Source of the DNA: Baffinella frigidus
Taxonomy: Eukaryota > Cryptophyceae > Cryptomonadales > Baffinellaceae
Reading direction: 5' to 3'
Length of the DNA: 15,079 bases
Assembly (NCBI GenBank): GCA_026770585.1
Contig: MU647297.1
Coordinates: 124,149-139,227 of the forward strand
The translations under genes were made by a program, and so were the position numbers. The notes under the pieces were generated by a model, which had not been told where the DNA came from, did not search any database, and saw only the letters and a list, made by a program, of their open reading frames with translations. Below are positions 1 to 6,888 of the stretch, one piece after another. Each line of letters opens with the position of its first letter. The first letter of the stretch is position 1.

Positions 1-25
1 GGGGGGGGGGGGGGGGGGGGGGGGG
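1..25. repeat. G homopolymer at window edge
   Basis: The window opens with 25 consecutive G. Similar shorter G-runs occur inside foldback elements elsewhere (for example 15026-15041), so this may be the end of such an element. It could also be a sequencing or assembly edge artefact. Confidence 0.9.
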
Positions 26-39
26 CAGGTTTGAAGCAC

Positions 40-104
40 CTGTGCGAGGGTGCGGAAGTCCGCGACGAAGAGGATGCGCAGTTCGTTCAACGCCGCGATG
101 CGCG
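40..104 (-). pseudogene. partial copy (d) of the 37-codon exon, 3' half
   Basis: Read on the minus strand this matches the second half of the exon at 272-382. It shares the peptide FVADFRTLAQ and ends at the same splice donor context (CACAG|GTGCTTC). The first half of the exon is absent: homology stops near 104 and unrelated sequence follows. Third-position differences and a few amino-acid changes (NELRILF against NELLILF) show an older duplication. It could be a relic or a usable alternative exon whose 5' part was lost. Confidence 0.5.
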
Positions 105-271
105 ACTAAATGTCATTTTACGCCCTGCGTTTTACGTCCTGCGTCTTTCTATCATTTTTCTCTGAAATCGGCAACTTTTGGAGGAAATCCCCACGAATAA
201 TTGACTTTGACTTGCCTTCCAACCGCGAGATATGGTAGCGGTTGGCCGGATAAGACATCACGTGTAGCTAC

Positions 272-382
272 CTGTGCGAGGGTGCGGAAGTCTGCGACGA
301 AGAGGATGAGGAGTTCGTTGAAGGCCGCGATGAGCGAGGTGAAGATCTCGTCCATGTCTCCGTGCCGGATCATGTTGCTCAG
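272..382 (-). CDS. 37-codon internal exon of an unidentified gene (exon a)
   Basis: This exon-like segment is bounded by a good acceptor (GATGCAG before CTG AGC) and a good donor (CTCGCACAG|GTAGCT). It has exactly 37 codons and is phase 0 at both ends. The peptide starts LSNMIRHGDMDEIF and ends FVADFRTLAQ; it looks like one or two amphipathic helices. Three partial copies (40-104, 539-601, 819-855) keep the MQL-N-I-HGDMDE or FVADFRTLAQ parts, which marks the frame as once coding. I found no neighbouring exon with a compatible reading frame, so the rest of the gene is probably outside the window or lost. It does not join gene 1, which ends with a stop at 4445. Function unknown. Confidence 0.5.
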
Positions 383-438
383 CTGCATCCATCAGGCTTC
401 AGGTCAAGGGAGGTTAAAGCTTAAGGCACCGTGCCGGT

Positions 439-504
439 AACGAAATTTACTACACAGTTGCTTTACTATTACTAGTATGAGCCGGCTGTGTAGTAAATTT
501 CGTT
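439..504. mobile_element. foldback element family A, short copy A1
   Basis: Inverted arms AACGAAATTTACTACACAG and its near-perfect complement flank about 28 bp of spacer. The same arm core recurs at 9125-9245, 9735-9880 and 11829-11987. There is no coding capacity, so this is a non-autonomous MITE-like element. Confidence 0.75.
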
Positions 505-538
505 GCCCCAATTCATTGAATTAAACCACATCCCCGGA

Positions 539-601
539 TGAAGCCGCGATCAGCGACGGGCAGATCTCGTCCATGTCTCCGTGCCGGATGGTGTTGCCCA
601 A
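539..601 (-). pseudogene. partial copy (b) of the 37-codon exon, 5' half
   Basis: On the minus strand the acceptor context GATGCAG is followed by a peptide LGNTIRHGDMDEICPSLIAA, homologous to the first half of the exon at 272-382. Homology ends after the IAA position and no donor follows. Copies b and d together would make one complete exon, which suggests that a full copy was split or rearranged. Confidence 0.5.
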
Positions 602-739
602 CTGCATCCATCATCCACTTAGCAGCCAGCGGTCACTTCGGGAATCTCTCCAACGTCGATTCTCGCCCGCAACAACTCAAAACAAATCGCCCGGAAATTC
701 GGGCGAGACAGGCATCGGTGGCTCCTAAGTCACAATCAC

Positions 740-1031
740 GACTGTCACTTCGGTCCATGCAGGGTGCATGCAGGATCAGTAACTTGTCTTCGTGTCTCGC
801 TCCTTGTTCCTGGATTGGCCTCGTCCATGTCTCCGTGCGGGATGTTGTTGTTCAGCTGCATCCGTCAGGGTTAAGGTTGAAGTTCAACCTTCGAAGGTTG
901 AAGGTTAAGGGAACGTGTTGAGGTTAAGGGATACGTTCACTCAACAGCCGGCGCGTGGGCAGACCTGTCGCTGTTCTACAACCTTCATCCACCAAGACTG
1001 TCACGTCATGCAGAGTTCAGGCAGGATCAGT
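740..1031. repeat. imperfect direct repeat beside exon copies
   Basis: The segment 740-780 (GACTGTCACTT...CATGCAGG...CAGGATCAGT) recurs imperfectly at 995-1031. The first unit lies next to exon copy c, so the duplications at this locus carry intron-like flanks as well as exon sequence. Confidence 0.5.
819..855 (-). pseudogene. short partial copy (c) of the 37-codon exon
   Basis: On the minus strand GATGCAG is followed by LNNNIPHGDMDEA, matching the start of the exon at 272-382. Homology stops after the GDMDE motif. It is preceded by the same acceptor-like bases as copies a and b, so it is most simply a truncated duplicate exon. Confidence 0.45.
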
Positions 1032-1073
1032 CGTTCCACGCAGACAGCTCATTCGACGGCTGGTGTCGCCACG

Positions 1074-1234
1074 CCACACAGCGGGCTACGAAGGGAGGTT
1101 CGGCCCAAACCGGGCCACCTTTCCGTTACCTTATCCGTAGGATCCCCCCTATGCCCCTACGGGTTGTCTACCGTAGGGTCGTAGATCTTATCGCTTGAGG
1201 GTTATTCAAAAATCCCTTCGAACCCGCTATGTGG
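1074..1234. mobile_element. foldback element family D, copy D1
   Basis: Terminal inverted repeats begin CCACACAGCGGGCTACGAAG and end in the near complement (CTTCGAACCCGCTATGTGG). The interior carries the D signature GGCCACCTTTCCGTTACC, then TATGCCCCTACGGGTTG and CTTATCGCTTGAGGGTTATTC. CACG stands on both sides and may be a 4-bp target duplication. Other copies: 2205-2345, 3399-3502, 8772-8934, 14172-14335. Confidence 0.8.
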
Positions 1235-1410
1235 CACGCACACGGTTCCAACCATTCCAGCTGGCAAACCCGCCCAGCCATCCAGAGACGTCAGAAAAAT
1301 CCACGACTCTGGGCTAACCAGGGCTATTTCCGGCATCCTCTGTGCCGGATAAGACATCACCGAGGTGCAAAGTGGATAAGATGTCACCGAGGAACAAACT
1401 GCCCGAGTCC

Positions 1411-1540
1411 CACATGGTGTGAACACTATCCGGGGATAGGCCCGCCTCGGTTCCGGTTGACTTATCCTGGCTTCCTCGAGCCAATGGCTCCAACGTCTGC
1501 CGAGGCGGGCCTATCCCCGGATAGTCCTCACACATGGTGT
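1411..1540. mobile_element. single-copy foldback element Y with 10-bp flanking direct repeat
   Basis: Arms 1419-1450 and 1500-1531 are inverted (ATCCGGGGATAGGCCCGCC against its complement). CACATGGTGT stands at 1411-1420 and again at 1531-1540 in direct orientation, as expected for a 10-bp target-site duplication around an element of about 110 bp. No second copy is in the window. Confidence 0.7.
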
Positions 1541-1570
1541 AATTTGTTCAGAACGTGCAGGCATACCCCC

Positions 1571-1745
1571 CCACGGTAAAGTCGTCGAAACAAGAGTCAA
1601 GTCATCGACACACGGGTACAGCCATCGACACACGGTAACGGCGTGGAAACATCAAAGGATCGTCAAGTCATGGAAACATCGAAACACGGTCAAGTCATGA
1701 AAATATCGAAACGCGGCAACGGCATAGAAACGTCGAATCACGGTC
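1571..1745. repeat. degenerate minisatellite (GTCAAGTCATGGAAACATCG type)
   Basis: About seven irregular units of roughly 20-30 bp share GTCAAGTCAT, a GAAACATCGAAACACG core, or variants with CATCGACACACGG. No open frame spans the block. Confidence 0.75.
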
Positions 1746-1749
1746 CAAG

Positions 1750-1895
1750 TTCATCTCGGAAGATAACTGAATCAGTTCCTTTTCAATAGGAGACTGCGTA
1801 GGAGAAATTAGATAGGGCATAGTAAATTTAATTAGGTCTCCTAAGTAAAGGACAAGGCTGATTACGGAACTGATTCAGTTATCTTTCGAGATGAA
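1750..1895. mobile_element. foldback element family B, copy B1
   Basis: Arms of about 30 bp: TTCATCTCGGAAGATAACTG...ATCAGTTCC at the left and the complement at the right, with two mismatches. The spacer is about 86 bp and non-coding. A shorter, diverged relative sharing CTGAATCAGTT and GGACAT lies at 13003-13112. Confidence 0.8.
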
Positions 1896-2007
1896 AGTCA
1901 CGGCGGCGTGGTGGGCGGTATCACCACCACCACCACCCACAGGGACAACACCGCCATACCGTAACGTTGCACCGATACGGGAGGGGGTAGGCGTCCTAGC
2001 TCTGTCC

Positions 2008-2140
2008 CACTTGGATTTGGGTTCGCCGTTATTTCGCGCCCCCCCCCCCAATTTCACAGATGAATTTCATGTGGCGGGGTCAAAATTCACCTGTGAAATT
2101 TCGGGGGGGGGCGAAACAATGGCGCGCCCAAATTGAAGTG
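2008..2140. mobile_element. foldback element family C, copy C1
   Basis: Arms run from CACTTGGATTTGGGTTCG inward to a C-run and AATTTCACAG. The right arm mirrors this with CCTGTGAAATTTC, a G-run, and CCCAAATTGAAGTG at the end. C2 at 4148-4272 has the same order. The sequence left of both copies (CCTAGC-CTGTCC) is also shared, so the repeat may extend further left. Confidence 0.8.
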
Positions 2141-2204
2141 AAGTGGAGATAGACCTCGATCGAGATGTCTCGAAAGAAGTGAAAAAAAGGTCCGCCACGT
2201 GCGC

Positions 2205-2345
2205 GGGAGGGGCCAAAATCCGGCCACCTTTCCCTTACCTTATCCGTGGGACTCCCCCTATGCCCCTACGGGTTGCCTACCGTAACGTCGTAGGTCGTAT
2301 CGCGTATGGGCTATTCAAAAAATGCCTTGGAAGTCCGCTGTGTGG
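2205..2345. mobile_element. foldback element family D, degenerate copy D2
   Basis: The interior matches the family D core (CCGGCCACCTTTCCCTTACC, CCCCTATGCCCCTACGGGTT, CTATTCAAAAAATGCC) and the right end GTCCGCTGTGTGG is kept. The left terminal repeat is eroded. The flanks, about 2148-2200 and 2407-2460, are an imperfect direct repeat (TCGAGATGTC...GAAGAAGTG...GCCACGTGCG). Confidence 0.7.
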
Positions 2346-2400
2346 GGCTGTGTGGGGCGTGGTGGCCGCTGTGTGGGGCTGTGTGGGGCATGGTGGGCTG
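2339..2400. repeat. GTGTGGGGCT tandem block
   Basis: CTGTGTGGGGCTGTGTGGGGC is repeated twice with a short GTGGTGGCCG spacer, then GTGGGCTGGGAGCTGTG. It probably arose by expansion of the right terminus of D2. Confidence 0.7.
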
Positions 2401-2480
2401 GGAGCTGTGCCTCTATCGAGATGTCCCGGAAGAAGTGGAAGAGGTCAGCCACGTGCGATCCATCCACGCCTTTGCTCACC

Positions 2481-2715
2481 GCACAGCTCCCAGCCCCCCT
2501 GCAAAAGAAAGAAAAAAATGAAAATCCGCACAGCTCCCAGCCCAGCCCCTCTGCGAAAACGAAATTAAATTGAAAATCCGCACAGCTCCCAGCCCCCCTG
2601 CGAAACACAAATGAAAACGAAAATCCGCACAGCTCCCGGCCCCCCTGCGAAAACGAAATGAAGTTGAAAATTCGCACAGCTCCCCGTCCCCTGCAAAACA
2701 AATGGAATTAAAAAT
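2481..2715. repeat. minisatellite, five units of about 47 bp
   Basis: Units begin GCACAGCTCCC at 2481, 2528, 2580, 2627 and 2674 (spacings 47, 52, 47, 47). Each has a CCCCCTGCGAAAA stretch followed by an A-rich tail ending GAAAATCC. The 52-bp unit contains a small CAGCC duplication. The minus strand is open in several frames only because the unit lacks stops; I see no coding signal. Confidence 0.85.
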
Positions 2716-2769
2716 TCTCGTGAGCCAGGAAACGCAAGGGGGGGATACTCCTCGATTGAAGGGCACTTA

Positions 2770-2851
2770 GTACATGGTGTTGGACAACGGCGTTAGTATA
2801 TGGTGGACAACGGTGTTCGTATATGGAGTTAGTATATGGTGTTGGACAACC
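2770..2851. repeat. TAGTATATGGTGTTGGACAAC minisatellite
   Basis: Four imperfect units share TTAGTATATGG (or GTACATGG) and GTTGGACAAC. Unit lengths vary between about 15 and 30 bp. Confidence 0.75.
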
Positions 2852-3050
2852 CTGGGACCGTGTCTCGTGTAGGAGCCGCAGGTCTCGACCGTTACCTTAA
2901 GTCAACGGAAGTTCCACTTTTGCTTCGAGACGCTCCACTCTGGACTTTTGTCTCGGTGCGCAGCGCTAAGAGGAACTATCTCATCCGGACGAGTAATCCT
3001 CAGGAATAGTAACATAGAAGGAGTCATAATTACCTTTGAAAACTGTTTGA

Positions 3051-3281
3051 CCTGTACACTTCTCGGGTGAGGGTCGTGGCCTGTACACTTCTCGAGTGAA
3101 ATATTCGTCTCCAACACCTCCACCCGGTATCATCTCAGAGGGGCATGACCTGAACAGTTCCCGGGTGAGATTCATAAGGCATTTGACTTAAGGCGCTAGC
3201 TTTCAGGGCATTTGACTTAAGGCGCTAGCTTTCAGGACAATTCTCGGGTGAGGTTCATAACCTGTACAGTTCCCGGGTGAG
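3051..3281. repeat. dispersed CCTGTACACTTCTCGGGTGA repeats
   Basis: Related units occur near 3051, 3080, 3149, 3236 and 3261 (CCTGTACACTTCTCGGGTGAG, CCTGAACAGTTCCCGGGTGAG and variants). They surround the 29-bp tandem pair at 3178-3236. Confidence 0.7.
3178..3236. repeat. 29-bp unit in perfect tandem, with a perfect inverted copy at 4311
   Basis: The unit GGCATTTGACTTAAGGCGCT...TTTCAG (29 bp) occurs twice head to tail. Its exact reverse complement stands at 4311-4339, about 1.1 kb away. The lack of any mismatch, unlike most repeats here, suggests recent copying or conversion. Confidence 0.85.
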
Positions 3282-3398
3282 GCACTTGATGATGTTGAGG
3301 TGCACTTGGATGCTCCGCACCTCCCCAGCGCTCCTGTGATTCTCCACCCGCACCTATCCGTGCACGCTTTGTCAGCTATTCTTCGTACACCTTTCCCA

Positions 3399-3502
3399 CC
3401 ACACAGTGGGCTACGAAGGGCTTTTCGGCCCAAATCGGGCCTCCTTTCCGTTACCGTGTCCATAGCAACCCCCCTATGCCCCTTCGAGTTGCCTACCGTA
3501 GG
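3399..3502. mobile_element. foldback element family D, truncated copy D3
   Basis: The left half of family D is present (CCACACAGTGGGCTACGAAG through TTGCCTACCGTAGG). The right half, including its terminus, is missing. An imperfect direct repeat of about 45 bp flanks it (3342-3386 and 3505-3549: TCTCCACC-GCACCTATC...GCTTTGT-AGCTAT). Confidence 0.75.
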
Positions 3503-3640
3503 TCTCCACCTGCACCTATCGGTCGATGAGCTTTGTGAGCTATCCTTTGAGTGGCGGACGGGCGAGTAATCGCCCTAACTCGCCCTAGGCAGGTCCTAGG
3601 GCCCTACCGTAGGGCGTATGAGCCTACCCGCCACTTCAGG

Positions 3641-3721
3641 GATACTTCGTATACGTTGCATGCTTGGTGATATATGACTCTGGGAAGGTGACCCTCTTGC
3701 ATCTTCTGCTCGCATGTCGCC
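3641..3721. repeat. repeat family O, copy O1
   Basis: About 80 bp with GATACTTCGTATACGTTGCA at one end and GGTGATATATGACTCTGGGA inside. The reverse complement recurs at 12291-12374 with about 80% identity by eye. The arms are not inverted repeats, so this is not a hairpin element. Confidence 0.7.
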
Positions 3722-3753
3722 CCCCAGAGCTGACCCTGCCACTCGGAGGGCTT

Positions 3754-3969
3754 CGAGGGTTTCGGATTTGAAATTGGGGCCGAATTCTAGGGTGTTACGT
3801 GACCAAATTTGCACCAGAAAATCCTTCAAGTTCGATATTTCTGGGCAAGTTGACTTTTGATGAAAGGTTCGTAGTCCACTGTGTGGCCGCTGAGATCATT
3901 AACTTTAAAGATGTTCTGGTGCAATTTAGTCACGTACCTCTCCGAATTCCAGCCCCAACGAAACCCTCG
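3754..3969. mobile_element. single-copy foldback element S
   Basis: Long inverted arms run from CGAGGGTTTCGG through GTTACGTGACCAAATTTGCA on the left; CTGGTGCAATTTAGTCACGT and CGAAACCCTCG close the right. The loop contains AGTTGACTT and a fragment resembling a family D end (GTAGTCCACTGTGTGG), possibly a nested insertion remnant. The CACGTGAC-type motif is shared with family I. Confidence 0.7.
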
Positions 3970-4147
3970 TAGCCCATCGTGTGGTATCCGACAGCGAGTC
4001 ACGCTTCGTCAGCTATCCCAAAAACGCGGTCCAGCCTCACCCCCCCCCCCGGGTCTCAGCCTCCAGCTCAGGAATCGAAAAACGCCCGCGCCTTGACAGC
4101 GAGCGGTTTTCTCCGGGGTCGGTGAAACACACCTCCTAGCGCTGTCC

Positions 4148-4272
4148 CACTTCAATTTGGGCTCGTAGATAGAGTGCCCCCCCCCCCGAAATTTCACAGG
4201 TGAATTTCATGGGGGGGGTCACCTGTGAAATTTGGGGTGGGGGCGCTCTATCTACGAGCCCGAATTGAAGTG
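4148..4272. mobile_element. foldback element family C, copy C2
   Basis: Arms CACTTCAATTTGGGCTCGTA and its complement (CGAGCCCGAATTGAAGTG) enclose a C-run, two inverted TTTCACAGGTGAA-like motifs and a G-run. It is cleaner than C1. Confidence 0.85.
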
Positions 4273-4310
4273 CCCTCGGCGCCATAATATTTCGCCTAAG
4301 TCAACTCCCC

Positions 4311-4339
4311 CTGAAAGCTAGCGCCTTAAGTCAAATGCC
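4311..4339. repeat. inverted copy of the 29-bp unit from 3178-3236
   Basis: CTGAAAGCTAGCGCCTTAAG...AAATGCC is the exact reverse complement of the tandem unit upstream. CCTAAGTCAACT lies on its left and two AGTTGACTTAG copies follow at 4380-4408. Confidence 0.85.
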
Positions 4340-4444
4340 TGGTCCCAGACCATGGTCCATCTAAACGAAATCAGGGGAAAGTTGACTTAGGTGAGCCAGT
4401 TGACTTAGCTTAAATCTCGTGGGTCGGAGTGAAGTGGGGCAGCG

Positions 4445-6888
4445 CTAGACCTCCGTGAGGGCCGAAGCTGTGAAGGAAGCGAGCTGGGCAAGCACGTCTT
4501 GGATCGTCTGGAAGTCCCGGTAGGCCACGCACCCGGAGTACATCTGCGAACCAAAGATTCTTTAGTCAACTGGAGCACATCTGCGAACCAAAGGTTCTTT
4601 AGTCAACTGCCGACGGCGGAAGAGACGTACACGAACCACGCTAGGCTAGAAGTCTGACTATTTTAAAACAGAGGTTCCTTTACAAGTGAAGGGGTGTGCA
4701 GTACTTTTGAAGGGGTGTGTAGTAATTGTCACACAAATAGTCGCGTTGATGTCACGTAGCCCGCGGATATCCGCGGGCTACGTGACACACCCGCCCGTGA
4801 CTGGTACAAATTTTAACGACCCCACATTTAAAATACTCCCTCGTTCAGCCTTGAGTGGAACCAGGAAATCTTCGAGCGCAGGGATTTTCCAGGCGTGGTG
4901 GGGGCGTCATCAACAGCACAAATTTCCAGGCGTGATGGGGGCGTCAACAACAGCCTCATGGTTCTTAATAGAGTTTCCTATTAATCTTCTTATTTGCATT
5001 ATCATACGTTAGTCCTTATGGTCCTTATGGTCCTTATGTTTCCTCTTAATCCTCTTAATATATTCTTTTCCCAGAACAAACGCACCTGTGCGCCCGTCCC
5101 ACGCAATCGAGTAACGCTTTTCGTGAAACTACAACCCCCCCGCAGATATCAAGCAGCTTTCCTGTATCCAAAACACGGCAGAATCTCCACGGCGGACACC
5201 TCCACCGTCTGATTGCGTCGAAAGTGCACGGATATGTGCCACAAAATGCCCAACGTTCACGGATGTGTACCACAAACCGCGGATATGCACCACAAAGTTC
5301 ACGGATATGAACCACAAACCGGGGAAATCAACCATCGTTCGGATGCGGGCAAATCTCTTCGCGTTCCTGAATAAATCTGATTTCAGATCTGGCTTGGCAT
5401 TTGAGCCATTTCGTACTTTGAGGGCTTTAAAATGGCTGGGTGTCTGCCGTAAATCTTGTAGATGGACAGTTCCTGAAATTGAATCTATTCAGGGCAGGGA
5501 CGAGATCGAGAGAGAGAGAGAGAGAGCAGCAACGCCACAAAAAGCCCAACGTTCACGGATATGTGCCACAAACCGGGGAAAGCACCCATCCTTCAGATTC
5601 GGGCACATCAATCGAGAGAGCAACTCCTAGCCCTGCCTGAGTTTTATCCTGACTCGTCCTAACGGCTTTATATCCGCCCTTTTGCACTGGCGTTCTGCTC
5701 TGAAATAATTGTAAGGACGAGCCAGAATCAAACTCGGGCAGAGCTAGAACTGACGTCGGCGAGGAGCTCGCGGAAGAGGAGGGCAGCCTCCTCCGTGCCC
5801 CGCTTGGAGTGAGATTCGATGGTCGCGAAGAGCTCCTTCACCACGTCGGTGTCATACCTGAACGCCGCACAACCTGCCGCACCACTCTTGAGTAAAACCC
5901 ACCGCTCTTGAATAAACCGCAAAGGTTTTGCGTCTGGGCGGTGACTCGGCCGGGCAGGGTGTGCACCGCGGAAAGGTCTAGTGCGTCAACAGATGGGACG
6001 CTGGGCACAGCCATCAACAGTTGGGACGCTGGGCACAGCCATCTGCATCTTACGATAACTCTTCGAATTATGCGGGGGGCGATGAGAGACAGCGAGCGTG
6101 TCGTTGAGCCTCGAGAGGGGAGGTGGGGAGGGCGGTTACGAGGCTCTAGGATGAAGGTCTTGCGTAACCTGGGCGGGGAGGGGACGTCAGATGGCAGGCT
6201 GTGCAGTAAGTCCACCAACCAAACCGCAGAGCAGAGGGCTGAGCCGAAATAAGTGCGCGTGGAAAAGGGTCGGGGCGGCGCACAGTTTGAGGACTGCGTC
6301 CTGCGGCTTCTGCTTCCGCTTTTCCTGGATGTACGCCGAGAATTCCAGCACTTCCCATGCGAGAGTGTTGATCGCCTCCATGACGTCTTGGTCCGCTGCT
6401 CCACGCAGCGCCCCCGCGTGAGATTGGTTCTTTGTGCGCCAGCCGCAATGTCAAGGGTGTGGTGGGTGGGTGGTGCCTGCTGTCGAGAGCCAGAGGCAGC
6501 GATATTGGTCGATCCAGTTGCAGATGGTGTCGCACGCCGCCCGCATATCCGTTTGCTGGTTCCATCAGGCGGCGGGCATTAGTTACTTGTGACCTGGCGG
6601 GGCGCCCCAGGGAATATCCGATCACGCAGTACGTCCACAACCGGCAGACTCGCTGCCCCGCGAGCCCCGTCGGAAGGCAGGAAGATGCAGCGCTCCTACA
6701 GCTGCAGCTGCCGCGAGGCACCTGCAGCCGGTCGCTCTGCATGCCACAGTGCACGGTGGGTTCGTTCGCCGTGCTGGCGGTGGTGATCGGGATCAGGATT
6801 GCACCCTGGTCGCGGCTATGAGGTTCTCCTGCATGCCCTTGAGGGCCCCAAGCTCGCCCGACATGGGCATGTCATCATCGTCGTCCAT
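4445..6888 (-). CDS. gene 1: complete six-exon gene, 192-residue helical protein of unknown function
   Basis: Exons on the minus strand are 6888-6805, 6695-6594, 6555-6477, 6395-6284, 5857-5755 and 4543-4445 (with TAG stop). Phases agree at every junction (0, 0, 1, 2, 0). Introns are 109, 38, 81, 426 and 1211 nt. Donors are GTGCAA, GTCACA, GCACCA, GTGCGC and GTCAGT; the third is a GC donor and the second intron is unusually short, so these two joins are the least certain. The protein begins MDDDDDMPMSGELG, an acidic start. An extended stretch with SLPVVDVLRDRIFPGAPRQ follows, then four segments that look like amphipathic helices (TICNWIDQY; MEAINTLAWEVLEFSAYIQE; VVKELFATIE with ALLFRELLAD; DFQTIQDVLAQLASF). 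Cys residues are few; no membrane span or signal peptide is seen. I do not recognise a family; a helical-bundle adaptor or complex subunit would fit. The last two introns hold foldback elements and minisatellites. Confidence 0.65.
4540..4610. repeat. 37-bp tandem duplication of an intron 3' end
   Basis: ACATCTGCGAACCAAAGATT...CAACTGG at 4540-4573 is repeated at 4577-4610 with one internal mismatch. On the minus strand this duplicates the acceptor of gene 1's last exon (TTCGCAG before ATGTACTCC; the upstream copy reads TTCGCAG before ATGTGCTCC). Use of the upstream acceptor would add 37 nt and shift the frame. Confidence 0.8.
4676..4855. mobile_element. family I element I1 with a perfect 36-bp palindrome
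   Basis: The centre, 4751-4786, is a perfect palindrome (half GTCACGTAGCCCGCGGAT). Conserved flanks follow: GTGTAGTAATTGTCACACAA on one side and CCCGCCCGTGACTGGTAC, then CCCCACATTTAAAATA, on the other. I2 at 8572-8735 has the same flanks in reverse orientation. Its left flank resembles family A arms (TGTGTAGTAA). It lies in intron 5 of gene 1. Confidence 0.75.
5012..5038. repeat. 9-bp GTCCTTATG, three tandem copies
   Basis: Three perfect units at 5012, 5021 and 5030, followed by CTCTTAATC-like repeats. It lies within intron 5 of gene 1. Confidence 0.9.
5229..5325. repeat. CGGATATGTGCCACAAA minisatellite
   Basis: Four units of 19-31 bp begin near 5229, 5260, 5279 and 5302. A separate piece at about 5535-5600 repeats CCCAACGTTCACGGATATGT and ACCACAAACCGGGGAAA-like sequence. 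The two blocks bracket the foldback at 5366-5493. Confidence 0.8.
5366..5493. mobile_element. degenerate foldback element R
   Basis: CCTGAATAAATCTGATTTCAG at the left pairs imperfectly with CCTGAAATTGAATCTATTCA at the right, and weaker pairing (GAGCCATTT with AAAATGGCT) continues inward. It has no other copy in the window. Confidence 0.5.
5508..5526. repeat. GA microsatellite
   Basis: Nine GA dinucleotides in a row follow GAGATC. It is a simple-sequence tract in intron 5 of gene 1. Confidence 0.95.
5627..5747. mobile_element. foldback element family J, copy J1, just inside an intron donor
   Basis: 121 bp with arms CTAGCCCTGCCTGAGTTTTA and GAATCAAACTCGGGCAGAGCTAG-type complement; the arms extend about 34 bp. 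J2 at 11441-11561 has exactly the same length and is inverted relative to this one. AACT on both sides may be a target duplication. On the gene 1 strand the element begins 7 nt after the exon 5 donor GTCAGTT. Confidence 0.85.
5986..6041. repeat. 28-bp tandem pair
   Basis: TCAACAGATGGGACGCTGGG...CAGCCA occurs twice with one difference (A/T). It lies in intron 4 of gene 1 (5858-6283), where I see nothing else notable. Confidence 0.85.

Noticed and set aside
2315-2766. Minus-strand frames of 96-128 codons with repeated Cys/Phe-rich units.
   Set aside because: They are translations of the 47-bp minisatellite, whose unit lacks stops. Unit length is not a multiple of three, so the same peptide appears only in different frames.
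5838-6404. A 188-codon minus-strand frame.
   Set aside because: It overlaps gene 1 exons 4 and 5 out of frame and spans intron 4 with no splice logic.
6146-6754. The longest open frame in the window (202 codons, minus strand).
   Set aside because: It runs through three exons of gene 1 in a different frame. The spliced frame gives helical, low-complexity-free peptide and matching phases, while this frame is rich in Arg, Pro and Ser as expected of a shadow.
6696-6804. A frameshift in gene 1, suggested by protein-like sequence (GAILIPITTASTANEPTVH) in the frame after exon 1.
   Set aside because: Treating the stretch as a 109-nt intron (AGG|GTGCAA to CTGTAG) joins exons 1 and 2 in phase 0, so no frameshift is needed.
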